This document shows, piece after piece, positions 26,044 through 34,141 of a DNA stretch of 64,000 nt. The notes under the pieces were generated by a model. That model made no database searches. It saw only the letters and a list, made by a program, of their open reading frames with translations, and was not told where the DNA came from. The stretch comes from Bacillota bacterium (GTDB lineage Bacteria; Bacillota; Clostridia; Christensenellales; SZUA-584), in NCBI GenBank assembly GCA_023410595.1, contig JAEYPO010000036.1:75069-139068 (forward strand), read 5' to 3'. Numbering within the stretch: position 1 is the stretch's first letter; each line of letters opens with the position of its first letter. The translations under genes and the position numbers were made by a program.

Positions 26044-26301
26044 ATGCAGGCAAAAGAACTTGTAATCAAGAATGAAGACGGGCTTCGGGCATCACGCGCA
26101 GCCATGTTCGTTCAGGTCGCCGGCAGGTATTCATCGCTCATTTTTGTGGAGAAGGGCAACAAGAAGATTAACGCGAAGAGCATAATGGGCGTGCTGTCTC
26201 TTGGCGTAAAACAGGGAGAGAAGATATTCATATTCGCAAACGGCAAGGATGAGGACGAGGCGATAGAAGCGCTTGAAAAACTCGTAAGCTCCGAGATGTA
26301 G
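26044..26301 (+). CDS. HPr-like protein lacking the phosphocarrier histidine (Crh-like)
   Basis: 85 residues of the HPr fold, starting 4 bp after whiA behind AAGGAGGT. The position of the PTS phosphorylation motif GLHARPA reads GLRASRA, so His15 is absent and it cannot carry phosphate from enzyme I. The regulatory serine region 'NAKSIMGVLSLG' (Ser46 equivalent) is intact, so HPr kinase could still phosphorylate it. Both points match Crh of Bacillus, which has Gln15 and serves only in carbon catabolite repression with CcpA, and which also follows whiA. Confidence 0.88.
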   Translation: MQAKELVIKNEDGLRASRAAMFVQVAGRYSSLIFVEKGNKKINAKSIMGVLSLGVKQGEKIFIFANGKDEDEAIEALEKLVSSEM

Positions 26302-26349
26302 CAGGCCGGCCTTATAAAGGTTTATTAAGCAAGTATTGCATTTAGTAAA

Positions 26350-26380
26350 TAAAAAAGCCGCAGAATAACTGCGGCTTTTA
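26350..26380. terminator. Bidirectional terminator
   Basis: AAAAAAGCCGCAG and CTGCGGCTTTT form a stem with an AATAA loop between the convergent Crh-like and GGGtGRT genes. Confidence 0.8.
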
Positions 26381-26402
26381 GCTCTGGTTTTTACCAAGTT
26401 TT

Positions 26403-27398
26403 TTACAGTGCCTGCGATACTGCGACGGCTACCGCCACCGAAGCGCCTACCATAGGGTTGTTGCCCATGCCTATAAGGCCCATCATTTCAACGTGCGCCG
26501 GTACTGAGGACGAGCCCGCGAACTGCGCGTCGCCGTGCATTCTGCCCATAGTGTCCGTCATGCCGTAAGACGCGGGGCCCGCGCCCATGTTGTCGGGATG
26601 TAATGTCCTGCCCGTGCCGCCGCCCGACGCTACGGAGAAGTACTTTTTGCCGTTCTCAATGGCCCATTTCTTATACGTGCCCGCGACGGGGTGCTGGAAC
26701 CTCGTGGGGTTGGTCGAGTTGCCTGTTATGGAGACGTCGACGCCCTCGTGGCGCATTATAGCGACGCCTTCGTTTACGTCGTCCGCGCCGTAGCATTTCA
26801 CCTTAGCCCGCTCGCCTTCCGAGAACGCTTTTTCCCAGACTATCTTGAGTTCGCCGGTGGCGTAGTCGTATTCCGTCTCGACATTGGTAAAGCCGTTGAT
26901 GCGCGAGATTATGTACGCCGCGTCTTTGCCGAGGCCGTTGAGTATTATGCGCAGCGGTTTCTTCCTTACCTTGTTAGCCGTCTTCGCTATGCCTATGGCG
27001 CCTTCGGCTGCCGCAAAAGACTCATGGCCCGCGAGGAAGCAGAAGCAATCCGTCTCATCGCGCAGCAGCATTGCGGCGAGGTTGCCGTGGCCAAGACCAA
27101 CCTGCCTCTGGTCGGCGACGCTGCCGGGTATGCAGAACGCCTGCAGGCCTATGCCTATGGCCTCGGCGGCTTCGGCGGCTACCTTGCAGCCCTTCTTTAT
27201 GGCTATCGCCGCGCCAAGCGTGTATGCCCACACGGCGTTGTCGAACGCTATCGGCTGAACGTCCCTGACTATCTTGGCTACGTCGATACCGCGCTCGCGA
27301 CAGCAGCTTTCAACGTCTTCGAGGCTCGAAAAGCCGTATTCTTTCATGCAGGCTTCTATGCCCTTTATCCTTCTTTCATATCCTTCAAAACGTATCAT
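26403..27398 (-). CDS. GGGtGRT family protein
   Basis: A 331-residue protein of the family named for its glycine-rich motif: 'VASGGGTGRTLHPDNMGAG' is at about residues 255-273. Other conserved-looking parts are 'GHGNLAAMLLRDETDCFCFLAGHESFAAAEGA' near 102-135 and 'MGNNPMVGASVAVAVAV' at the C-terminus. The family is widespread in anaerobes and often paired with a NifU-like scaffold, as here (12 bp upstream). No enzymatic activity is established. Its abundance of conserved Gly, Cys and His suggests a cofactor- or metal-related role. Confidence 0.88.
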   Translation of the reverse strand: MIRFEGYERRIKGIEACMKEYGFSSLEDVESCCRERGIDVAKIVRDVQPIAFDNAVWAYTLGAAIAIKKGCKVAAEAAEAIGIGLQAFCIPGSVADQRQVGLGHGNLAAMLLRDETDCFCFLAGHESFAAAEGAIGIAKTANKVRKKPLRIILNGLGKDAAYIISRINGFTNVETEYDYATGELKIVWEKAFSEGERAKVKCYGADDVNEGVAIMRHEGVDVSITGNSTNPTRFQHPVAGTYKKWAIENGKKYFSVASGGGTGRTLHPDNMGAGPASYGMTDTMGRMHGDAQFAGSSSVPAHVEMMGLIGMGNNPMVGASVAVAVAVSQAL

Positions 27399-27410
27399 CG
27401 TTTGCTCCTC

Positions 27411-28103
27411 CTATTTCGCGCGCGGGTCTATGTATTTGGCCGCATCCTTGAACTGTCCGTACGTTCCCGTCGTCTTCTCCAGCGCTGTTTTGGGGTCTTC
27501 GCCCTTGCGAAGAGCTTCCATCATCTTGCCTAAGTTGACGAACTTGTAACCTGTGACCTCGTCGTCTGAATTGAGCGCCAGCTCGGTGACGTAGCCTTCC
27601 GCCATCTCAAGGTAACGCACGCCCTTTTCCTTTGTGCCGTACATAGTACCTATCTGGGAACGGAGGCCTTTGCCTAAGTCCTCAAGGCCTGCGCCTATGG
27701 GCAGCCCGCCCTCCGAGAACGCCGTCTGCGACCTTCCGTACGCTATCTGCAAAAATAGTTCTCTCATTGCCGTGTTGATGGCGTCGCACACGAGATCGGT
27801 ATTGAGCGCCTCGAGTATCGTCTTGCCGGGCAGTATCTCCGCCGCCATCGCTGCGCTGTGCGTCATGCCGCTGCACCCCAGCGTCTCGACGAGCGCTTCC
27901 TCTATGATCCCTTGCTTGATGTTAAGCGTCAGCTTGCAGGCGCCCTGCTGAGGCGCGCACCAGCCCACACCGTGCGTGAGCCCCGAAATATCGGCTATCT
28001 GCTTGGACCTTATCCACCTGCCTTCTTCGGGAATGGGAGCGGGGCCGTGCTTAGGGCCTTTTTTTACGCATACCATTTCTTCCACTTCTCTGGAATACTG
28101 CAT
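27411..28103 (-). CDS. NifU-like iron-sulfur cluster assembly scaffold protein
   Basis: 230 residues with the NifU N-terminal (IscU-like) fold. The cysteines of 'GVGWCAPQQGACKLTL', 'ETLGCSGMTHSAAMAAEIL' and the segment 'DLVCDAINTAMREL' are placed like the scaffold Cys ligands of IscU/NifU. An extra C-terminal region of ~80 residues follows. It is the first gene of a two-gene operon with the GGGtGRT gene. No sufS, sufB or iscS neighbour is present, so it is not part of a general Fe-S assembly operon. The likely job is building or delivering a cluster for the GGGtGRT protein. Confidence 0.85.
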   Translation of the reverse strand: MQYSREVEEMVCVKKGPKHGPAPIPEEGRWIRSKQIADISGLTHGVGWCAPQQGACKLTLNIKQGIIEEALVETLGCSGMTHSAAMAAEILPGKTILEALNTDLVCDAINTAMRELFLQIAYGRSQTAFSEGGLPIGAGLEDLGKGLRSQIGTMYGTKEKGVRYLEMAEGYVTELALNSDDEVTGYKFVNLGKMMEALRKGEDPKTALEKTTGTYGQFKDAAKYIDPRAK

Positions 28104-28261
28104 TTGAATTCCCCCTTATGTGAATTTTTTAACATACATATTTAAATTTACTTATTAAAGCATATATATTTTGTACTGTTTATATTATAACAGATTATAT
28201 CAGCAAAACGGAGAAAATCAAACCATTTTAAGGTGTTTTATCGTTCTTTTAACTGGGCAGC

Positions 28262-28315
28262 AAAAAAGGACTTCGGTGCGCCCGGTAAACCGGATATAGC
28301 GCCAAATCCTTTTTA
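28262..28315 (-). terminator. Terminator of the flavoprotein-tetR operon
   Basis: A long imperfect hairpin whose base pairs AAAAAGGA with TCCTTTTT and whose inner stem contains CCGGT/ACCGG. The reverse strand ends in a CCTTTTTT run. Confidence 0.65.
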
Positions 28316-28323
28316 TAAAGTTA

Positions 28324-28908
28324 TTATTTTTCTATATGCTCGGTCAGGCCTTTAATTACAAATTCCGCAAAGTAATTCATGACCTGCGGAAAATACCGAA
28401 GGCCTATCTCTTCTTTGTGAGTGTCGATATTGATTAAAGCGGCGAGTATGGCCATTATTATATCGCTGTCTATATCGCGTCGTATCTTTCCTTCATACTG
28501 CCATTTACGGACAACCTTTATAAAAGTGTCATACATGAAGTCGACGCTGTGGATGCCTTTCTCTTCACGAAACTTTTTTTCTATACGGCCAAAGACGTCT
28601 TTGTTGTACCATTCCTTTAAAACGGGATTCGCACTCATTCCCTCATAGTTCATATAAATCATTTTACTAATAACGCTTAAGGGATCGCCGTTTATATCGA
28701 CGGCGTCCATGATGCTCTTTTTTAATTTTTCGTTCTCCTCTATATATATCTCCATAAACAGGCTGTCTTTGGAAGTATAGTAGAGGTAGAAAGTGCCTGC
28801 GGCTACGCCGGCGGCTTTCGTTATATCCGCGACGTTTGTATCCTTAAATCCGCGTGAACTGAACAATTCTTTGCCGCATTTGTATATTTCTTGTTTTTTA
28901 TCTGTCAT
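28324..28908 (-). CDS. TetR/AcrR family transcriptional regulator
   Basis: 194 residues. The N-terminal helix-turn-helix 'VADITKAAGVAAGTFYLYYTSKDSLF' spans about 22-47 in the typical TetR position; the remaining helices form the ligand domain. It lies 25 bp downstream of the flavoprotein gene in the same operon. The operon promoter region holds a 9-bp-arm perfect inverted repeat at 29718-29743. Autoregulation through that site is the natural inference. The inducer is unknown. Confidence 0.9.
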   Translation of the reverse strand: MTDKKQEIYKCGKELFSSRGFKDTNVADITKAAGVAAGTFYLYYTSKDSLFMEIYIEENEKLKKSIMDAVDINGDPLSVISKMIYMNYEGMSANPVLKEWYNKDVFGRIEKKFREEKGIHSVDFMYDTFIKVVRKWQYEGKIRRDIDSDIIMAILAALINIDTHKEEIGLRYFPQVMNYFAEFVIKGLTEHIEK

Positions 28909-28933
28909 GTAAGCCCGCCTCTCACAGATAGTA

Positions 28934-29701
28934 TTAAATGTGTTTTACCATTATGCGGCCCATTATGTCAAACAGGCTGCCCATTATTTTTTTAACCGGC
29001 CCGATTGAAGTCATGTTGAAATAATCCGACTCAAACCAGCCGTTTTCTTTGTAGTAGTAATAGTCGCGGAATCTAGGCTCGGTGTTTTTCAGGCAGGTAC
29101 GCGTCAGCCTGAACACAAGCAGTCTGATAAGTGTAGGGGCGCTCGTCGCTTTACTGATAAGGCCTTTATAGAATCTTTCAGATGCGCATTTCATCTCTTT
29201 TGCCATGCTTTGCTTCTGCCTCTCCGTCATAGGCTCCAGCGTTGTTAAGCAGCTTCCCTTCGTAACGTTGAACCCAAAGTTTTCGCCTGTAGACTCGAGA
29301 TATTTCTGAATATCCTTTCCTCCGAAAATGCCCTGAGTCACAATAGCCGTAAACGTTTTGCCGAAGAACTTCGGGCGGTGCATTACAAAGGCGAGCCTGT
29401 CTATAAAGCACTTCATGCGCGCAGACACCTGAAAAGCGTAATTGGGAGTTGCAAATACGACGCCGTCTGAGCGCTCCATCTTCTCGAGCAAAGCATCTCT
29501 GTCATCCTTTAATGGGCAGCATTCTTCCCCCTTGTCAAAGCAGAGCTTGCAGCTTCTGCAAAACTCAATTTTATAATCGCTCAGAAAAACGTATTCAACC
29601 TCAATGCCGCCGTATGTATTAAGACATTTTCCAAACTCCAGGGCGGCCTGATACGTGGCTTTTTTACGTTCGCTCCCTATGAACACGGTCACTTTTAACA
29701 C
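28934..29701 (-). CDS. Flavodoxin-family NAD(P)H-dependent FMN reductase with Cys-rich insert
   Basis: 255 residues of the flavodoxin-like/NADPH-FMN reductase fold: 'VFIGSERKKATYQAALEFGK' N-terminal phosphate loop, 'DGVVFATPNYAFQVSARMKCFIDRL' (about 83-107) and 'IVTQGIFGG'. A cysteine-rich insert 'CRSCKLCFDKGEECCPLKDD' near residues 48-67 is like that of iron-sulfur flavoproteins, so it may bind an Fe-S cluster as well as FMN. It is the first gene of an operon with a TetR regulator, a common arrangement for detoxifying oxidoreductases. Confidence 0.85.
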   Translation of the reverse strand: MLKVTVFIGSERKKATYQAALEFGKCLNTYGGIEVEYVFLSDYKIEFCRSCKLCFDKGEECCPLKDDRDALLEKMERSDGVVFATPNYAFQVSARMKCFIDRLAFVMHRPKFFGKTFTAIVTQGIFGGKDIQKYLESTGENFGFNVTKGSCLTTLEPMTERQKQSMAKEMKCASERFYKGLISKATSAPTLIRLLVFRLTRTCLKNTEPRFRDYYYYKENGWFESDYFNMTSIGPVKKIMGSLFDIMGRIMVKHI

Positions 29702-29717
29702 TGAATATCACCTCTAC

Positions 29718-29743
29718 TGAATGAATAAAATATAATTCATTCA
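29718..29743. promoter_or_regulatory. TetR-type operator: perfect inverted repeat
   Basis: TGAATGAAT (29718-29726) and ATTCATTCA (29735-29743) are perfect 9-bp arms with an 8-bp AT spacer, 17 bp upstream of the flavoprotein start. Reverse-strand TATATT/TATTAT elements overlap it. Size and symmetry suit a TetR dimer. Confidence 0.7.
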
Positions 29744-29903
29744 TATAATAGCAACAGCAGAACTTTCTGTCAATATGTTTTTTGTATTATAAAAAGCTGC
29801 TTTTAATTGTTTAATTAATGTTTTTAAGCAGTTTAAAGCCAACTTATAAGTATACGCAAAAACGGCAAAAAATATACACACAAAACAATGATTTTCAGGG
29901 CGT

Positions 29904-29969
29904 ATCGGCAAATTATCCTCAAGGCGATGGCGTGGTCTGACAATCTTTACGAAGCGGCGTTCCTATAAT
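29904..29969 (+). promoter_or_regulatory. spoIIE promoter with 21-bp spacer and candidate Spo0A box
   Basis: CTGACA (29937-29942) and perfect TATAAT (29964-29969) are separated by 21 bp, too far for a normal sigma-A promoter. The B. subtilis spoIIE promoter is known for the same over-long spacing and depends on Spo0A. A TTTGCCGAT on the reverse strand (29904-29912), near the Spo0A box consensus TTTGTCGAA, lies 25 bp upstream of the -35. The remaining 29744-29903 is AT-rich with nothing recognised. Confidence 0.6.
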
Positions 29970-30042
29970 AGGGGTTACCACATAATATACGTATCCCGGA
30001 AAGCCTTACGACTTCTTGGGTAACAGTCAAGGAGGAGAATAT

Positions 30043-32328
30043 ATGATCACCGAAGCTGCAAGTATGACTGCCTTGAGCGAATCCGCTGCACGAAAAGTTC
30101 TGGACGTTATAATATTTACCGCGGCGGGCTTCCTGCTGGGAAGAGTACAGCTTTTATCGGCAATGAGCCCTTTTGGGCCGGCATTCGTAGCAGCCTGTTT
30201 TCTTTTAAGGCGCAAGGAAACGCTTTTTGCGGCGGCGGGAGTATGCCTCGGGGCATTGCTTATAGCGGATACACTCTATATAGTAACTGTCACGCTGCTT
30301 ATTTGCGGCGTGCTTTTTATACTGGGCAGAATAAAGCGCTGGATGGTTCTGATGTCAACGGCGTGCGCTTACTCGGTGAGCTCCGCGGTATTCAAGACGC
30401 AAGACGTAGAGACTTTTATGACGGCGGTGCTGGAATGCCTTATAGCGCTTGTAAGCGTCTACGTGCTGCAAACCGTAATACAAATAATGACCGGCGCCAG
30501 AAAACGGAACGTTTTTTCTCCCGAAGAGACAATAAGCTTAACGCTCGCGGCGCTTATCATAGTCTGCATGTTCGGGCCTGTAAATATATACGGAGTATAT
30601 ATCGCAAATATCGCAGCGCTGTTTCTCGTACTGTGCGCCGCTTATACGGGAGGAGCCGCGCTGGGCGCAGGAGTAGGGCTTGCGCTTGGCATGGCTCTTT
30701 GCCTTGGGTCGCTGGCGTCCGTCATGTATACGGGCATGCTGGGCGTTTCAGGGCTGGTCGCGGGGACGGTGAGGAAGCTGAAGAAACCGGGGACAGCGGC
30801 AGGATACCTTATTGTAAACCTGCTGTTCATACTCGCGTTCAACAAAAGCGATACGTGGTATCTTTCGCTGATAGAAGCGGGAGCAGCGGCGTTGGTGTTC
30901 GTTGCGCTGCCCGCCAGGATATATTCTTTCGCAGGCCGGCATTTCGACGCACAGACAAGGTGGGAGTACGAATACAAGCTGCACGCGAGCAGGTTCCGCG
31001 AGCTTACGATAGGCAGGCTCAAGGAAGTTTCCGAGGTATTCTCGCAGACGGGAGAGATGTTTTCGAGGGAAGCGGAGCAGAGGATAAAGGAAGCGGATAT
31101 ATCCGGCGTGCTGTCCATCGTGGCGGAGAACACGTGCAAGGAATGCGTGTTCAAAAAGAGCTGCTGGGACAAAGATTTTTTGAATACGTACAATGTATTC
31201 GACAGGCTGTTTATTGCGTATGAGAAAAACGGGCGTATAGACAAAGACAACGTCGACGCGGCGTTTGTAAAGAAGTGCTTCAACATAAACGGCGTGCTTG
31301 CTTCGGCGGAAAGCATATTCAGCGCATATCTGCTTAACTTAAAGTGGGCGAGGAAGATAGAGGAGTCGCGGCTGATAACGGGCAGGCAGCTTAAGGGCGT
31401 AGCGAAGGTGGTATCGGACATAGGCCGCGAGATGGACACCGGCTTTAAGTTCATTGAATCGATGGAACAGGGCGTAGCGGTGTCGCTGGACGCGCTGGGC
31501 GTGCACACGGAGGAGGTGTGCGCCGAGAAGACGGCGGCCGGTATGGCGGTCGAGCTGCGCGTAAAAAACTGCTCGGGAGGCTCGGGTTGCAGACCGGGCG
31601 TAGAGAAGGTGGTAAGCGGCATATGTGGCGCAAGGATGACGAGGGTAAAGGCTGCGGGCTGCGGTTCGGGGAAGCCCTGCCTTTTAAGGTTCGAGCAGGC
31701 AAGGAAGCTGGGGGCGTTAACTGGCGTCGTGGCCGTCGCCAAAGGAGAAGTCTCGGGAGACAGCTACTCGTTTCAGGCATTGAAGGATGGCAGATATCTT
31801 GTAATGCTGTGCGACGGCATGGGCAGCGGAGAAAGCGCGAGGCGGGAGAGCGCGGCGGCCGTGTCGCTGATAGAAAACTTCTATCAGGCGGGATTCGATG
31901 AAAACATAATATTCGACACGATAAACAGGCTGCTCATGCTCAAAGGCGGCGAGGAGGTATTCACGACCGTCGATATATGCATGATAGACTTAAAGACGGG
32001 CATAGCGGACTTTACGAAGATAGGAGCGGAGAGCTCGTACCTGCTTACAGAGGGAGAGACCGTGCCCATAGCGCCCGGGTCGCTGCCATTAGGGATAATA
32101 GAGGAAGCCGCGCCAAAAAGCACGCGGCGCGAGCTCTTGCCGGGCGACATGATAGTGATGATGAGCGACGGCGTCGCAGACAGGATAAAGGGCGGGGAAG
32201 GCTGGTTTGAGGACATACCGGCAATCGACCCGCAGGAAACGGCGGATTTTGTTCTCGCAAAGGCGGGCGGCGGGGAACCGCGCGACGACATGACGGTGAT
32301 TGCGTGCCTCGTAACGGAGGGGGAGTAA
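30043..32328 (+). CDS. spoIIE: Stage II sporulation protein E (PP2C phosphatase)
   Basis: The ATG at 30043 follows AAGGAGGAG, giving 761 residues. About ten transmembrane helices fill residues 20-300. A central regulatory/oligomerisation region with paired Cys ('CKECVFKKSCW' near 365) follows. The C-terminal PP2C domain has 'LCDGMGSGESARRES' near 592 and 'MSDGVADRI' near 708, containing the metal-binding aspartates. SpoIIE dephosphorylates SpoIIAA to release sigma-F in the forespore and helps polar septation. Its presence is good evidence that the organism forms spores. Confidence 0.95.
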   Translation: MITEAASMTALSESAARKVLDVIIFTAAGFLLGRVQLLSAMSPFGPAFVAACFLLRRKETLFAAAGVCLGALLIADTLYIVTVTLLICGVLFILGRIKRWMVLMSTACAYSVSSAVFKTQDVETFMTAVLECLIALVSVYVLQTVIQIMTGARKRNVFSPEETISLTLAALIIVCMFGPVNIYGVYIANIAALFLVLCAAYTGGAALGAGVGLALGMALCLGSLASVMYTGMLGVSGLVAGTVRKLKKPGTAAGYLIVNLLFILAFNKSDTWYLSLIEAGAAALVFVALPARIYSFAGRHFDAQTRWEYEYKLHASRFRELTIGRLKEVSEVFSQTGEMFSREAEQRIKEADISGVLSIVAENTCKECVFKKSCWDKDFLNTYNVFDRLFIAYEKNGRIDKDNVDAAFVKKCFNINGVLASAESIFSAYLLNLKWARKIEESRLITGRQLKGVAKVVSDIGREMDTGFKFIESMEQGVAVSLDALGVHTEEVCAEKTAAGMAVELRVKNCSGGSGCRPGVEKVVSGICGARMTRVKAAGCGSGKPCLLRFEQARKLGALTGVVAVAKGEVSGDSYSFQALKDGRYLVMLCDGMGSGESARRESAAAVSLIENFYQAGFDENIIFDTINRLLMLKGGEEVFTTVDICMIDLKTGIADFTKIGAESSYLLTEGETVPIAPGSLPLGIIEEAAPKSTRRELLPGDMIVMMSDGVADRIKGGEGWFEDIPAIDPQETADFVLAKAGGGEPRDDMTVIACLVTEGE

Positions 32329-32357
32329 ACTTAACAGATAAAGGCAGATTATACGAA

Positions 32358-32385
32358 TTGACACTATGCTTTGCTGTGATATAAT
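32358..32385 (+). promoter_or_regulatory. Promoter of the MATE gene
   Basis: TTGACA (32358-32363) and TATAAT (32380-32385), both perfect, with a 16-bp spacer, 30 bp before the start codon. Confidence 0.65.
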
Positions 32386-32415
32386 ACTCTGACACGGACG
32401 AGGAGCATCACAGCA

Positions 32416-33786
32416 ATGAAAGATAAGGCATTCTATAAAAAGTTTCTGGCGCTGTCCGTACCGATAGCGCTGCAGCAGCTATTAAAAGCGCTGATGTATT
32501 TTATAGACAACATTATGATAGGCTCGCTGGGGGAAAACGCGATAGTAGGCGTAGGGAACGCGAACCAGATCGCTTTTTTTATTTTTGTCGCGATGTTCGG
32601 CGTATGCTCGGCGGGCTGGGTGTTTGCAGCGCGGTTCCACGGAGAAGGCGACGCGGGCGGCATTAAGAGTACACTGGGGCTTTGCCTTATAGGTACGTTT
32701 ATAATAGGCTTTGTTTTTTTTGTGCTCGCTCTCGTTACCCCCAAAGGGCTTATTTCGATATTCAACCAAACGCCCGGCGTTGTCGAAAGCGGAAGCGAGT
32801 ATATAAGGATAGTAGGCATATCGTATATATTCTCCGGCATATCGCAATCGTACGCCAACGTGCTTAAGGGCTGCCAGAGGACGAGGATACCCGTCGTTAC
32901 CGGCTTTATTTCGGTGGGCGTCAACGCGTGCATAAACTACGCGCTGATAGGCGGCAACTGGGGTTTTCCGGCGCTGGGAGTACAGGGCGCGGCTATAGGT
33001 ACTGTTGTCGGCTCGCTGCTTGACGCAGCGCTTATAGTCATAATCAGCTACTCAAGGGGCAACGAAGCAAGGGCAAAGCTGTCAGAGCTGTTCCCGGGGC
33101 TTGCGCGTATGAAGAAGCTGGTGGGCGAGTTCTTAAAGGTTGGCGTGCCTATAATAATAAATGAGACCATGTGGGCGCTTTATTCGGTGGTGCTTGTGAT
33201 GCTGTATAACAGGATGGGCGTAGGAGTAGCGGCGGCGATGTCGATCGCGGGCGCGCTCGACAGGCTCGCGTACGTTGTGTATATGGGCATAGCGAATACG
33301 AGCGGCGTAATGATAGGTAACCGGCTCGGCGAAGGAGACAGGGAGAAGGCGTACATATACGCAAGGCGCTTTTTGAGGATGGCGCCGCTCTCTACCGTGG
33401 CCGTAGGCGCTCTTGTTCTTTTGGCGCTGCCGCTGTTTCTTGCGCAGTACGATGTAGCAGCAGCGACGAGCGAGCTGGTAAGAAGAGTGGTATATATCAA
33501 CACGGCCGTCGCGTGGATCATCATGATCAACAACACGAATATCATAGGCGTGCTGCGGGGCGGAGGCGACACGAGGTTCGCGGCGACGATAGACCTGACG
33601 GGCTGCTGGGCGCTTACGCTGCCCGTCGCTTACATAACCGCGCTGGCGCTGGGGCTGCCGATATACATAGTTTATCCGTGCGCAATAATAGCGGGCGAAT
33701 CATTCAAGCTTATATTCGGCCTCCGCAGGTTTCGGTCGGGTAAGTGGATGCACGACATAACGTCGGCGATACGCGCGGCAGATTAA
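32416..33786 (+). CDS. MATE family efflux transporter
   Basis: A 456-residue protein with twelve hydrophobic segments in two homologous halves. MATE features include 'PIALQQLLKALMYFIDNIMIGSLG' in helix 1, 'GVSYIFSGISQSYANVLKGCQRTRIP' and the second-half 'NNTNIIGVLRGGGDTRFA'. It exports cationic drugs or metabolites using a sodium or proton gradient; the substrate is not predictable. Monocistronic, with its own promoter. Confidence 0.93.
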   Translation: MKDKAFYKKFLALSVPIALQQLLKALMYFIDNIMIGSLGENAIVGVGNANQIAFFIFVAMFGVCSAGWVFAARFHGEGDAGGIKSTLGLCLIGTFIIGFVFFVLALVTPKGLISIFNQTPGVVESGSEYIRIVGISYIFSGISQSYANVLKGCQRTRIPVVTGFISVGVNACINYALIGGNWGFPALGVQGAAIGTVVGSLLDAALIVIISYSRGNEARAKLSELFPGLARMKKLVGEFLKVGVPIIINETMWALYSVVLVMLYNRMGVGVAAAMSIAGALDRLAYVVYMGIANTSGVMIGNRLGEGDREKAYIYARRFLRMAPLSTVAVGALVLLALPLFLAQYDVAAATSELVRRVVYINTAVAWIIMINNTNIIGVLRGGGDTRFAATIDLTGCWALTLPVAYITALALGLPIYIVYPCAIIAGESFKLIFGLRRFRSGKWMHDITSAIRAAD

Positions 33787-33853
33787 AGCGAGAAATATAC
33801 TTTTTGACGCTCAGGCGCACCTGTCGTGCGCAAAGATTCGGCGCCTTTAAAAG

Positions 33854-34027
33854 TTATCCACATATGAGGTAAAGCGGGAGCGCGGCGCTTTAGCTTTTGC
33901 AGAAAATCCCATGCGCCTTTCCATGCATGTTTTACTGCGCCGGGTACATGGCCCCAGAGCAAAAACGATGAAAAAACCCGGGTTATCCACCATAGTTCGC
34001 AGGTTATCCACATGGTTTGGTGGATAA
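33854..34027. other. Cluster of DnaA-box-like 9-mers
   Basis: Within the 355-bp gap between the MATE gene and the CARDB-like gene lie four near-consensus DnaA boxes: TTATCCACA at 33854-33862 and 34004-34012, TTATCCACC at 33983-33991, and its reverse complement GGTGGATAA at 34019-34027. The last three sit within 45 bp, two of them 21 bp apart. No dnaA, dnaN or AT-rich unwinding region is adjacent, so this is not the classical oriC. It may be a DnaA-titrating or regulatory cluster like those in Bacillus. Confidence 0.6.
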
Positions 34028-34097
34028 CTTTACTGTATAAGACTTTTTGGCTCTGTATGAATATACAGCCTTTATATCTGAAAATTGGAAACCACAG

Positions 34098-34127
34098 TAA
34101 AAAACAAGCGGCCCGGAAGGCCGCTTG
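34098..34127 (-). terminator. Terminator of the CARDB-like gene
   Basis: CAAGCGGCC (34105-34113) pairs with GGCCGCTTG (34119-34127). The reverse strand continues TTTTTTACTG. Confidence 0.8.
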
Positions 34128-34141
34128 AATTGCTTTTAATA

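Noticed and set aside
26691..27533. A 280-codon forward frame opposite the GGGtGRT and NifU-like genes
   Set aside because: Rich in Arg/Tyr shadow residues, spans two real genes and matches nothing.
33783..34013. A 76-codon reverse frame in the MATE/CARDB gap
   Set aside because: Its repeated 'MWIT' residues are only the DnaA boxes read in frame; no ribosome site or family.
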